Assembly: GCF_020179425.1 (NCBI RefSeq)
Contig: NZ_JAILYM010000003.1
Coordinates: 310,001 to 374,000 of the forward strand
DNA length: 64,000 nucleotides
Reading direction: 5' to 3'
Source: Novosphingobium percolationis
Lineage (GTDB): Bacteria > Pseudomonadota > Alphaproteobacteria > Sphingomonadales > Sphingomonadaceae
Position 1 is the first letter of the stretch; every line of letters begins with the position of its first letter. The position numbers and the translations under genes are program-made. Positions 55,648 to 63,601 of this stretch are shown in pieces. The notes beneath the pieces were generated by a model. That model was not told the origin of the DNA and did not search any database. It was given only the letters and a program-made list of their open reading frames with translations.

Positions 55648-56526
55648 TCAGATCGTGTTGATCGGCAACTTCAGGTAACGCGTGCCATTGTCCGAGGCGG
55701 GCGGCAGCGCGCCTGCGCGGATGTTCACCTGCAGCGAAGGCAGGATCAGCACCGGCGCTTCGAGCTGCGCGTCCCGGGCATGGCGCAGCGCCACATAGTC
55801 GGCCTCGCTCACGCCGTCGTGGATGTGGACATTGTCCGCCGCCTGCGCCGCCACGGTGGTTTCCCAAGCATAGATCGTGCGGCCTTCGGGCAGGTAATCG
55901 TGGCCCACGAACACGCGCGTTTCGCCCGGCAGCGCCAAAATCCGGCGGATGGAGCGGTAGAGCTGTTCGGCGCTGCCACCGGGGAAGTCGCTGCGCGCGG
56001 TGCCATAGTCGGGCATGAACAGGGTATCGCCGACGAACGCCGCATCGCCGATCACATAGGTGACGCAGGCCGGGGTGTGGCCGGGCGTGTGCAGCACCTG
56101 GATCTCCAGCGAGCCCAGCGGCAGCACGTCGCCTTCCTGCACGAGCCGGTCGAACTGGCTGCCGTCGGGCGTCACGTCGTCGGCTTCGAACAGCGGCGCG
56201 AAGGTGCGCTGCACATCGGTGATGCGCGCGCCGATCACCACGGGCGCGCCGGTCTTTTCGCGCAGGTAGTGCGAGGCGGAGAGATGGTCGGCGTGCGCGT
56301 GGGTTTCAAGCAGCCATGCGAGCGTCAGCCCGCGCTGCGCCACGGCATCGAGCAGCGCATCGGCCGATCGCGTGGCGATGCGCGCGTTGCGCGCGCTGAA
56401 ATCGAGCACGGGGTCGATGATCGCGGCGATGCGCGTTGCGGGGTCATGGACAAGGTACGTCACGGTGAACGTGGCCGCATCGAAGAAGGCTTCGACTTGC
56501 GGACGGGCGGCGGACTCGGCGGGCAT
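55648..56526 (-). CDS. Metallo-beta-lactamase-fold persulfide dioxygenase (Blh/ETHE1-like)
   Basis: A 292-residue MBL-fold protein. Metal ligands in ETHAHADHLSAS (HxHxDH), VLHTPGHTPACV and FVGHDYLPEGRTI; GDAAFVGDTLFMPDYGTARSDFPGGS is the persulfide-dioxygenase signature. It oxidises glutathione persulfide to sulfite. It diverges from a rhodanese gene and a TauE-type exporter across an AT-rich promoter region, the standard arrangement of blh/bigR-type sulfide-detoxification loci, though no ArsR-family BigR is in the window. Confidence 0.87.
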   Translation of the reverse strand: MPAESAARPQVEAFFDAATFTVTYLVHDPATRIAAIIDPVLDFSARNARIATRSADALLDAVAQRGLTLAWLLETHAHADHLSASHYLREKTGAPVVIGARITDVQRTFAPLFEADDVTPDGSQFDRLVQEGDVLPLGSLEIQVLHTPGHTPACVTYVIGDAAFVGDTLFMPDYGTARSDFPGGSAEQLYRSIRRILALPGETRVFVGHDYLPEGRTIYAWETTVAAQAADNVHIHDGVSEADYVALRHARDAQLEAPVLILPSLQVNIRAGALPPASDNGTRYLKLPINTI

Positions 56527-56544
56527 GTTGGTCTCCTTTGGTTT

Positions 56545-56600
56545 TATAATAGACCTTGCTAATTTAGATTCAAGTAATATAAACAGCATCAGGCATACCG
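56545..56600. promoter_or_regulatory. AT-rich divergent promoter of the sulfur module
   Basis: A markedly AT-rich island in GC-rich surroundings. On the minus strand TTGAAT, 16 bases, TATTAT form a good sigma70-like promoter for the dioxygenase; the complementary region (TTGCTA, TAATATAAAC) could serve the rhodanese gene. TTTAGATTCAA and ATTACTTGAAT repeats could be an ArsR/BigR-type operator, which is inference. Confidence 0.5.
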
Positions 56601-56611
56601 AAGGAACGATC

Positions 56612-57166
56612 ATGACTGCCACGCTTCGCCCGCTTTCCCCGCAAGACGTCCGCGCCCGCATCGTCGCAGGCCGCGCGGTGCTCGTCGACGTGCGCGAGAG
56701 CGATGAATTTGCCCGCGTCCACGTGCCGGGCTCGCTGTCCTATCCCCTGTCCGGGCTCGAAGCCGCGCATCTGTCCGTCGCACCCGATGCCGAGGTGATC
56801 TTCACCTGCCGCAGCGGGATGCGCACTGCAGGCGCCTGCGATCGCCTCGCCACGCGCGTGGCGGGTGAGGCTTTCGTGATGCAGGGCGGGCTGGATGCGT
56901 GGGCGAAGGCGGGCCTGCCGCTGGCGCAGGACCGCAAGGCGCCGCTCGAACTCAACCGGCAGGTGCAGATCACCGCGGGGCTGCTGATCCTGACCGGCGT
57001 GATCCTCAGCCTGCTGGTCGCGCCCGGCTGGCTCGGCCTGTCGGCCTTTGTCGGCGCGGGCCTGACGTTCGCGGGCGTCACCGGCACTTGCGGTATGGCG
57101 CGCGTGCTGATGCTTGCGCCGTGGAACCGCCGCAGCCCGGCCAATACCTCCGTCGCAGGAGCCTGA
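56612..57166 (+). CDS. Rhodanese with C-terminal membrane (DUF2892) domain
   Basis: A 184-residue protein: rhodanese domain with AVLVDVRESDEFARVHVPGS and active-site Cys66 in IFTCRSGMRTAG, then two membrane spans (ITAGLLILTGVILSLLVAPG and LSAFVGAGLTFAGVTG). Such proteins transfer sulfane sulfur at the inner membrane. It follows AAGGA and precedes the TauE exporter by three bases. It should work with the dioxygenase and exporter in persulfide and sulfite handling. Confidence 0.87.
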   Translation: MTATLRPLSPQDVRARIVAGRAVLVDVRESDEFARVHVPGSLSYPLSGLEAAHLSVAPDAEVIFTCRSGMRTAGACDRLATRVAGEAFVMQGGLDAWAKAGLPLAQDRKAPLELNRQVQITAGLLILTGVILSLLVAPGWLGLSAFVGAGLTFAGVTGTCGMARVLMLAPWNRRSPANTSVAGA

Positions 57167-57169
57167 GCC

Positions 57170-57934
57170 ATGGGCTGGGAAAGCCTTGCGCTCGGCGCTG
57201 TGGGCGGCACCATCGTCGGCCTGCTGCTGACGCTGTTCGGCGGCGGCGGATCGGTGTTGGCGACGCCCTGGCTGATCTACGTCGTCGGCGTGGCGGATAC
57301 CCACGTCGCGATAGGCACTTCGGCGGCGGCGGTTGCGGTCAACGCCGCCACCGGCCTTGTTGCGCAGGCGCGGGCGGGCAAGGTCAAGTGGCCCTGTGCC
57401 AGCGTCTTTGCGATGTCCGGCGTGACCGGCTCGCTGATCGGTGCGCATCTGGCCAAGCAGGTGGACGGCAAGGCGCTGCTCTCGTGGTTCGCTTTCGCCA
57501 TGATCGCGATCGCGGTGTCGATGCTGAGCCCCAAGCGCAGCGAAGGCGATCCCGATGTCCATCTCCAGCCTGGCATGGTGCTCAAGCTCGCGCCGGTGGG
57601 CATGCTGACGGGCCTCGCCGCCGGGTTCTTCGGCATCGGTGGCGGCTTCCTGATCGCGCCGGGACTGATGGCCTCGACCGGCATGACGCTGGCCAATGCG
57701 GGCGCATCGTCGCTGGTCTCGGTCGCGCTGTTCGGTTCGGCGACGAGTGCGTCCTACGCGCTGTCGGGCCAGGTGGCGTGGTCGCTGTTCGCAGCACTGG
57801 TGGCGGGCGGTGCGGCGGGGACGCTCATCGCGATCCCCCTGTCGCGCAGGCTCGCATCCCATCCGCAGCTTGGGCGCTCGATCTTCGCGGTGATGATCAT
57901 CGCGGTTGCCGCCTACATTCTGCTGGCGCGCTGA
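57170..57934 (+). CDS. TauE/SafE-family sulfite/sulfonate exporter
   Basis: A 254-residue membrane protein with about eight spans and the TauE repeats GLLLTLFGGGGSVLATPWLIYVVG and GLAAGFFGIGGGFLIAPGLMASTGM (GxxGxGGGxxxxP in each half). It exports sulfite or related anions. It closes the rhodanese operon and its TGA abuts the stop of the convergent CCA-adding enzyme (TGATCA at 57932-57937). Confidence 0.88.
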   Translation: MGWESLALGAVGGTIVGLLLTLFGGGGSVLATPWLIYVVGVADTHVAIGTSAAAVAVNAATGLVAQARAGKVKWPCASVFAMSGVTGSLIGAHLAKQVDGKALLSWFAFAMIAIAVSMLSPKRSEGDPDVHLQPGMVLKLAPVGMLTGLAAGFFGIGGGFLIAPGLMASTGMTLANAGASSLVSVALFGSATSASYALSGQVAWSLFAALVAGGAAGTLIAIPLSRRLASHPQLGRSIFAVMIIAVAAYILLAR

Positions 57935-59110
57935 TCAGCCTGCCAGTGCCGCGTCGAGCAGCGCAGGGATCTGCGCGTCGTTGAACTGGCACGCGATCCA
58001 GCCGTCTTCCACCGTGCGCAAGGTGCGGGCGATCGCGGGACCTGCGCTGACGCCGCGCGCGACCACTTCGCCACCCTTGAGCGGGAAGCGTGGGGGTTGC
58101 CAGCCGGCCAGCGGTGCAAGGCTCTCGCCCGCCAGCAGCAGGCGGTCGCGCGCTTCGTCCATCCCGATCCGATAGGCCAGCGCGCGCGCCTCCGCGCTCG
58201 TCTCTGCCCCGGTGCGTGCGGCGGCGGTAGCCAGCCGCTTGCGCTGCGCCGCAGACAGCCGCAGCCGCGCACCGACCTGATCGACCGCCTGCGGATCGGC
58301 GGGCAGGATCGCGGCAAGACGGCGCAAGGCATCGGGCGCGGCGCCTGCGCGCGCTTCGGCGGCGACCAGCGCGGCCAGCGGCGCAGGCTCGGCTTCGGGC
58401 AGCACTTGTGCCAGCACGCCCAGTTCCGCCATCCGCGCCAGCGTCGGGGCGGGATCGGGCAGGCCGAGCAGATTGAGCAGCTCGGCGGCGATGCGCTCGC
58501 GGCTGAGGCCTTTCAGCCCCGCGCCGAGCGCCTGCACGGCGGCTTCGGCTTGCGCATCGGCGGGTAGCGAACCGAACCGCGCCTGAAAACGGAAGTAGCG
58601 CAGGATGCGCAGGTAGTCCTCGCGGATGCGCGTCTCGGCATCGCCGATGAAGCGCACGCGCCGCGCGGCAAGATCGTCCAGCCCGCCGAAGTAGTCGTAG
58701 ACCACCAGTGAGCGAGGATCGGCCGACAACGCGTTGATGGTGAAGTCGCGCCGCGCGGCGTCCTCCTGCCAGTCGGTGCTGAACGCGACGGTGGCGTGAC
58801 GGCCATCGGTCTCGACATCGCGGCGCAAGGTGGTGATCTCGACCGGCCCGCCTGCCAGCACGGCGGTAACGGTGCCATGGGCAAGGCCGGTGGGCACGGC
58901 CTTGATCCCGCCTGCGGCCAGTCGTTCCAAGGTCTGTTCAGGGAGCCGCGTGGTCGCCATGTCGATGTCCTTGGCCACGATTCCCAGCAGGGTGTCGCGC
59001 ACCACGCCGCCGACATAGCGGCAAGTGCCCTCGCCCGCAGGGTCGAGCGCGACAACAAGCTCGGCGAGATCGGCGCGTTGGGTCCATGGTGCGGGGGGAA
59101 GGGTGGTCAT
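57935..59110 (-). CDS. cca: CCA-adding tRNA nucleotidyltransferase
   Basis: A 391-residue class II nucleotidyltransferase: YVGGVVRDTLLG and VAKDIDMATTRLPEQ (catalytic DxD), GTVTAVLAGGPVEITTLRRDVETDGRHA, DFTINALSADPRSLVVYDYFGGLDDLAARRVRFIGDAETRIREDYLRILRYFRF. It adds or repairs the CCA end of tRNAs. It lies two bases after the NUDIX stop in a run of minus-strand conserved genes. Confidence 0.92.
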   Translation of the reverse strand: MTTLPPAPWTQRADLAELVVALDPAGEGTCRYVGGVVRDTLLGIVAKDIDMATTRLPEQTLERLAAGGIKAVPTGLAHGTVTAVLAGGPVEITTLRRDVETDGRHATVAFSTDWQEDAARRDFTINALSADPRSLVVYDYFGGLDDLAARRVRFIGDAETRIREDYLRILRYFRFQARFGSLPADAQAEAAVQALGAGLKGLSRERIAAELLNLLGLPDPAPTLARMAELGVLAQVLPEAEPAPLAALVAAEARAGAAPDALRRLAAILPADPQAVDQVGARLRLSAAQRKRLATAAARTGAETSAEARALAYRIGMDEARDRLLLAGESLAPLAGWQPPRFPLKGGEVVARGVSAGPAIARTLRTVEDGWIACQFNDAQIPALLDAALAG

Positions 59111-59111
59111 C

Positions 59112-59720
59112 TCAGGAATGCCAGCGCATGCGGTGGGTCAGGTTGGCGATGATCCCGCCGGTCACGCCCCAGACGCGGTGCTCGCGCCACAGGATCTCGA
59201 CATAGCCGACCTCGCGCCCCTGCCAGTCGACGCGGCGATGCTGCTGGTTGGCGGGATCGAGCAGGAACCCCAGCGGCGGTTCGAACCAGCTGGCGACTTC
59301 GGCGGGGTTGGGCTGCAGCGGCAGGTCGGGTGGCACCATGGCGAGAACCGGGGTGATGTCATAGCCGGTGCCGGTGCGGTACTGGTCGGACGCGCCGATC
59401 ACCTGCACGTCGCGCGGGTCGATCCCCAGTTCCTCGTTGGCTTCGCGCAAGGCGGCCTCGATCGGGGTTTCGCCGGGATCGATCTTGCCGCCGGGAAACG
59501 CCGCCTGCCCCGGATGCGCGCGCATGTGCGAAGGGCGGTGGATCAGCAGGACGCCCGGCCCTTCGGGATGATCTGGCCGTTCGGTCACGGCGATCAGCAC
59601 GGCCGCAGGGCGCAGGCCGGTTTCCGGGATCGGGCGGAAATCCTCGTAGGCGGGGGCGAACGGTCGGGCATGGCCTTCATCGAACAGACGCGTCAGCCGC
59701 GCGAGCAAGGGGCTGGTCAT
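59112..59720 (-). CDS. NUDIX hydrolase, CoA pyrophosphatase type
   Basis: A 202-residue NUDIX protein. The NUDIX box GGKIDPGETPIEAALREANE-ELGI is complete; upstream VLLIHRPSHMRAHPGQAAFPGG matches the CoA-pyrophosphatase (Nudt7/YeaB) subgroup with its UPF0035 motif. It hydrolyses CoA or acyl-CoA to phosphopantetheine and 3',5'-ADP. Its ATG overlaps the DUF1285 stop (ATGA). Confidence 0.9.
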   Translation of the reverse strand: MTSPLLARLTRLFDEGHARPFAPAYEDFRPIPETGLRPAAVLIAVTERPDHPEGPGVLLIHRPSHMRAHPGQAAFPGGKIDPGETPIEAALREANEELGIDPRDVQVIGASDQYRTGTGYDITPVLAMVPPDLPLQPNPAEVASWFEPPLGFLLDPANQQHRRVDWQGREVGYVEILWREHRVWGVTGGIIANLTHRMRWHS

Positions 59721-60289
59721 GCGGCGGGCACCAGCGCGAAAGTGGCACCCATGCTTGCCACCGCGAGCGCGTCGGCACTGGAGACCGCGAGTGCGTGGTC
59801 GATCAGCTGGCCATAAGTGCTTCGGTTCAGCCGAGCCTCGGTGCCATGACGCACGGCGAGGTAGAAGGCGGGCACCTCCGCGGTTCCGGCCACGCGCAAG
59901 GGATGGTTCGGCCCGCACAGCACCACGTCGTCGCTGTTGAGCCGGAAGGCCAACACCGCGCGGGCCTGCTCATCGGTGCGCACTTCCATGTCGGTGGCGA
60001 GAAAGGCGGCATCCTCGACCGCGATCGACAGGCGCTGGAATGGGGTCTTGAGCCAGTGCTGGCCCGCGCCATCGCGCATCAGCAGCGACGAGAATGCGCG
60101 CACCATCGCCGGGCGACGGATTTCGCCGCCCTGATGGAACCAGCGCCCGTCGGCGGCGATGCGCATCTCGCTGTCGCCAACTTCGGCCGGGTCCCACTGG
60201 TCGAGCGGCGGGATGCGGCGCGCCGCCACTTCCGCGGCAAGGTCTGCGAGGCTGAGCGAGGCGAGTTCGGGGGGTGGCGTATAGGGCAT
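59717..60289 (-). CDS. DUF1285 family protein
   Basis: A 190-residue cytoplasmic protein with the DUF1285 pattern: DGRWFHQGGEIRRPAMVRAFSSLLMRD, YWLKTP-like HWLKTPFQRLSIAVEDAAFLATDM, EVPAFYLAVRHGTEARLNRSTYGQL. The family has a known fold but no established function. It overlaps the NUDIX gene by four bases; the same DUF1285-NUDIX-cca neighbourhood is common in alphaproteobacteria. Confidence 0.88.
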   Translation of the reverse strand: MPYTPPPELASLSLADLAAEVAARRIPPLDQWDPAEVGDSEMRIAADGRWFHQGGEIRRPAMVRAFSSLLMRDGAGQHWLKTPFQRLSIAVEDAAFLATDMEVRTDEQARAVLAFRLNSDDVVLCGPNHPLRVAGTAEVPAFYLAVRHGTEARLNRSTYGQLIDHALAVSSADALAVASMGATFALVPAA

Positions 60290-60315
60290 CGTTCAAAAGC
60301 CGATGCCAGAAGCGA

Positions 60316-60825
60316 TCACCCGCGCCAAGGCCCCAACATGCCGTCTTGCGGCAGGACGGCGGGATTGGCGGTGCGGCACAGCAGGCGGTGCTGCTCGAAC
60401 GGTCCCGGCAGGCTCCACCCGCCGGTATGCGCGTTGGAGAAGCCGAAGAAGCGCTCGTAGTATTCGGGATCGCCGATCAGCACCTGCGGCAGCGGCGCGC
60501 GCGGGTCGATCGCGGTCAGCGCGGCGGTCATCAGTGCCTTGCCATAACCCTTGCCCTGAAGGTCGGGCAGCACGGCCACGGGGCCGACCATGATCATCGG
60601 GTGACGGCGGCCATTGCCGTCGGTCAGCGCCACCGGCCAGCACTGGATCGTGCCTGCCAGCATCTCGTCCTCGTCCAGCGCGGCGAACGACAGGCCGGGC
60701 AGCCATTCGGTGCCTTCGCGCACCTTGTAGGCGGTGCGGGTGTGGCGCGCGGGCTCGAACGCCGAATCGAGCAGCTCTTCGATCAGCGCGGGATCAACGT
60801 CGGCGAGGGGAATGATCGTGGACAC
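60316..60825 (-). CDS. GNAT-family acetyltransferase
   Basis: A 169-residue YhbS-like GNAT protein from GTG 60823-60825. ADVDPALIEELLDSAF, VGPVAVLPDLQGKGYGKALMTAAL (acetyl-CoA loop QGKGYG), VLIGDPEYYERFFGFSN and GPFEQHRLLCRTANPAVL are typical. The GTG was chosen because the preceding residues are not family-like. It stands 26 bases before the DUF1285 start on the same strand. Target unknown. Confidence 0.8.
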   Translation of the reverse strand: MSTIIPLADVDPALIEELLDSAFEPARHTRTAYKVREGTEWLPGLSFAALDEDEMLAGTIQCWPVALTDGNGRRHPMIMVGPVAVLPDLQGKGYGKALMTAALTAIDPRAPLPQVLIGDPEYYERFFGFSNAHTGGWSLPGPFEQHRLLCRTANPAVLPQDGMLGPWRG

Positions 60826-61038
60826 GGGACGGGCCGATAGCGGTGGGGGGCTGCTGGCGCAAGCGCGGGGGAACGGCGCGATGGATCGACCGGTCCGGGA
60901 CGCGCGCCGATGCGGCGCAACGCATTGCAATTCCTGCACTTGCTCTGCAAACAATTCACTTTACCGGTTTCTAATGCAAGCCTAGCCCGCGCCGTGCCCG
61001 CCAGCAGAGCGGACGATACGAAAATGGGGAGAAGCCGC

Positions 61039-62454
61039 GTGTTCACGGGCTTTGATGCACTCGTTCTCGCACGGATGCAGTTCGCCTTCACGGTGAGCTT
61101 TCATTTCATTTTTCCCGCCTTCTCGATCGGGCTGGCCAGCTACCTCGCCGTTCTGGAAGGCCTGTGGCTGAAGACCGGCAAGGCGCTCTACCTCGACCTG
61201 TTCCGCTACTGGCTGAAGATCTTCTCCGTCGTCTTCGCGATGGGCGTCGTCTCGGGCCTCGTCATGTCCTACCAGTTCGGCACCAACTGGTCGGTGTTCT
61301 CCGACAAGGCGGGCGGGGTGATCGGGCCGCTGATGGCCTATGAAGTGCTGACCGCGTTCTTCCTCGAAGCCGGTTTCCTCGGCGTGATGCTGTTCGGCAT
61401 GGGGCGCGTGGGCCGGGGCCTGCATTTCAGTGCGACGCTGATGGTGGCGCTGGGCACGTTCATCTCGGCCTTCTGGATCCTGTCGGTCAATTCGTGGATG
61501 CAGACGCCGACCGGCTACGAGATCGGGCCGCAGGGCCAGTTCCTGCCGGGGCCGAGCTGGCTGGCGATCATCTTCAACCCCAGCTTCCCCTATCGCCTCG
61601 TCCACACCGTGATCGCCGCCTATCTGACGACCGCCTTCATGGTCGGTGCGGTGGGGGCGTTGCACCTGCTGCGCGACCGCACCAACGCCCATGCGCGCAA
61701 GATGTTCTCGATGGCGATGTGGATGGCCGCCCTCGTCGCGCCGGTGCAGATCCTCGCGGGCGATGCGCATGGCCTCAACACGCTGGAGCACCAGCCGGCC
61801 AAGGTCATGGCGATGGAGGGTCACTTCCAGAGCCACCCGCACGGCGCGCCGCTCTACCTGTTCGGCCTGCCCGACGACAAGGCGCAGACGCTGCGCTACG
61901 CGATCGGGATTCCAAAGGCTTCGAGCCTGATCCTCAAGCACGATCCGAATGCGCCGCTCGCAGGTCTCGACACCATCGCGCCCGACAAGCGCCCGCCGGT
62001 GTGGATCGTGTTCTGGTCGTTCCGCGTGATGGTGGGCCTCGGCTTCCTGATGCTCGGCCTCGGGCTATGGAGCCTGGCCGCGCGGGCTGCGAAGAAGCTC
62101 TACGACTGGCCCTGGCTGCATCGCGCGGCGCTGGTCATGGGGCCATCGGGCTTCGTCGCGGTGATCGCCGGGTGGGTGACGACCGAAGTCGGCCGCCAGC
62201 CCTACACCGTCTATGGCCTGCTCACGACGGCGCAAAGCCGCAGCCCGATCGCCGCGCCCGCGGTCGGCGCCTCGTTGCTGGCCTTCGTCGTGGTCTATTG
62301 CGCGGTGTTCGGCGTCGGCATCTGGTACATTCTCAAGCTGATGCACGGCGTGCCTCATCCGCATGAGACGGGGCCGGAAGCCGACGAACGCGCGCCGATC
62401 CGCAGCGCCGGGATCACCCCCGGACCTGCCCAGCATCTGGAAGGAGAGGCGTGA
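61039..62454 (+). CDS. cydA: Cytochrome bd ubiquinol oxidase subunit I, CIO type
   Basis: A 471-residue membrane protein from GTG 61039 with GGGGAG seven bases upstream; ATG 61024, five codons earlier, is possible but the ribosome site favours GTG. MQFAFTVSFHFIFPAFSIGLA contains heme-ligand His19, MSYQFGTNWSVFSDKAG and GRQPYTVYGLLTTAQSRSP are characteristic. The Q-loop between spans 6 and 7 is short, as in cyanide-insensitive (CIO/CioA) oxidases. It oxidises ubiquinol and reduces O2 without proton pumping. Confidence 0.9.
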   Translation: MFTGFDALVLARMQFAFTVSFHFIFPAFSIGLASYLAVLEGLWLKTGKALYLDLFRYWLKIFSVVFAMGVVSGLVMSYQFGTNWSVFSDKAGGVIGPLMAYEVLTAFFLEAGFLGVMLFGMGRVGRGLHFSATLMVALGTFISAFWILSVNSWMQTPTGYEIGPQGQFLPGPSWLAIIFNPSFPYRLVHTVIAAYLTTAFMVGAVGALHLLRDRTNAHARKMFSMAMWMAALVAPVQILAGDAHGLNTLEHQPAKVMAMEGHFQSHPHGAPLYLFGLPDDKAQTLRYAIGIPKASSLILKHDPNAPLAGLDTIAPDKRPPVWIVFWSFRVMVGLGFLMLGLGLWSLAARAAKKLYDWPWLHRAALVMGPSGFVAVIAGWVTTEVGRQPYTVYGLLTTAQSRSPIAAPAVGASLLAFVVVYCAVFGVGIWYILKLMHGVPHPHETGPEADERAPIRSAGITPGPAQHLEGEA

Positions 62455-63458
62455 TGGTCCATCTCGATCTGACGACGGTGTGGGCCTTCATCATCGCCTT
62501 TGCCGTGCTGATGTACGTGGTGATGGACGGCTTCGACCTTGGCATCGGCATCCTGTTCCCCTTCTACCGCGTTGGGGAAGAGCGGGATCAGGCAATGAAC
62601 GCCATTGCCCCGGTGTGGGACGGCAACGAGACCTGGCTGGTGCTGGGTGGTGGCGGCCTGTTCGCGGCCTTTCCGCTGGCCTACGCGGTGATCCTGCCCG
62701 CGACTTATCCGCTGATCATCGCGATGCTGCTCGGTCTCGTGTTCCGGGGCGTGGCCTTCGAATTCCGCTGGCGCGATCCGCGTCACCGGGCGTTCTGGGA
62801 CATGGCGTTCTTCGGTGGCTCGGTCGTCGCCGCGCTGGCGCAGGGCATTACGCTCGGCGCGCTGTTGCAGGGCATCCATGTGGAAGGGCGCGCCTATGCG
62901 GGCGGCTGGCTCGACTGGCTTTCACCCTATTCGCTGATGACCGGCGCGGGCGTGGTCGCGGGCTATGCCCTGCTCGGCGCGTGCTGGCTGGCGATCAAGG
63001 TGGAAGGCGATGCGCAACATCGCGCTTTCGCGCAGGCGCGGCTGGCGGCTTTTGCCACGCTGATGGCGATGGCGGCGGTCAGCCTCGCCACGCCCTTCCT
63101 GGCCGGACAATACTTCGCGCGCTGGTTCCAGATGCCGATGCTGATCGCGCTGGCCCCGGTGCCGGTCGCCACCGTGACCATCGCCGCGCTGCTGCTGCGC
63201 GCGCTGAAGCGGCGCAAGGAGTGGCCCCCGTTCCTCTATGCGCTGGCGCTGTTCGGGCTGGGCGCGGTGGGGCTGGGGGTGTCGATGTGGCCTTATGTCG
63301 TGCCGCAGTCGATCACCATCTGGCAGGCCGCCGCACCCGAAAGTAGCCAGGTCTTCATGCTGGTGGGGGTGGCTTTGGTGATGCCGCTGATCCTGGCCTA
63401 CACAGGCTGGGCCTATTGGGTGTTCCGGGGGAAGGTGGGCGAACATGGCTATCATTGA
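62454..63458 (+). CDS. cydB: Cytochrome bd ubiquinol oxidase subunit II
   Basis: A 334-residue CydB with about eight spans: TTVWAFIIAFAVLMYVVMDGFDLGIGILFPF, VWDGNETWLVLGGGGLFAAFPLAYA, GVAFEFRWRDPRHRAFWDMAFFGGS. ATG 62454 overlaps the cydA TGA by one base; GTG one codon upstream is an alternative. Pairs with CydA in the inner membrane. Confidence 0.92.
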   Translation: MVHLDLTTVWAFIIAFAVLMYVVMDGFDLGIGILFPFYRVGEERDQAMNAIAPVWDGNETWLVLGGGGLFAAFPLAYAVILPATYPLIIAMLLGLVFRGVAFEFRWRDPRHRAFWDMAFFGGSVVAALAQGITLGALLQGIHVEGRAYAGGWLDWLSPYSLMTGAGVVAGYALLGACWLAIKVEGDAQHRAFAQARLAAFATLMAMAAVSLATPFLAGQYFARWFQMPMLIALAPVPVATVTIAALLLRALKRRKEWPPFLYALALFGLGAVGLGVSMWPYVVPQSITIWQAAAPESSQVFMLVGVALVMPLILAYTGWAYWVFRGKVGEHGYH

Positions 63459-63597
63459 CCCACGCCTGACCGGCGCGGAAGCCGCCGAGGCGCAGCCCTT
63501 GTGGAAGCGCATCGGCTGGATGGCCGCAATCTGGCTGGCGAGCGTGCTGGCGCTCGGCGTCGTCGCGAGCATCCTGCGCCTCTGGCTGAAGGGTTAG
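63445..63597 (+). CDS. Small cytochrome bd-associated subunit (DUF2474 type)
   Basis: A 50-residue protein (MAIIDPRLTGAEAAEAQP start, then one membrane span AAIWLASVLALGVVASILRL and ending WLKG). It overlaps the cydB end by 14 bases. Position, length and the WKRIGWMAAIWL segment fit the DUF2474/CydX-like third subunit of CIO-type oxidases. It is too short for a standard gene caller threshold of about 60 codons. Confidence 0.8.
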   Translation: MAIIDPRLTGAEAAEAQPLWKRIGWMAAIWLASVLALGVVASILRLWLKG

Positions 63598-63601
63598 GAC
63601 T

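Noticed and set aside
60943..60957. CTCTGCAAAC upstream of cydA, resembling the 18-base LuxR-linked motif
   Set aside because: Only nine bases match and the CTAGGC half is absent; chance is enough.
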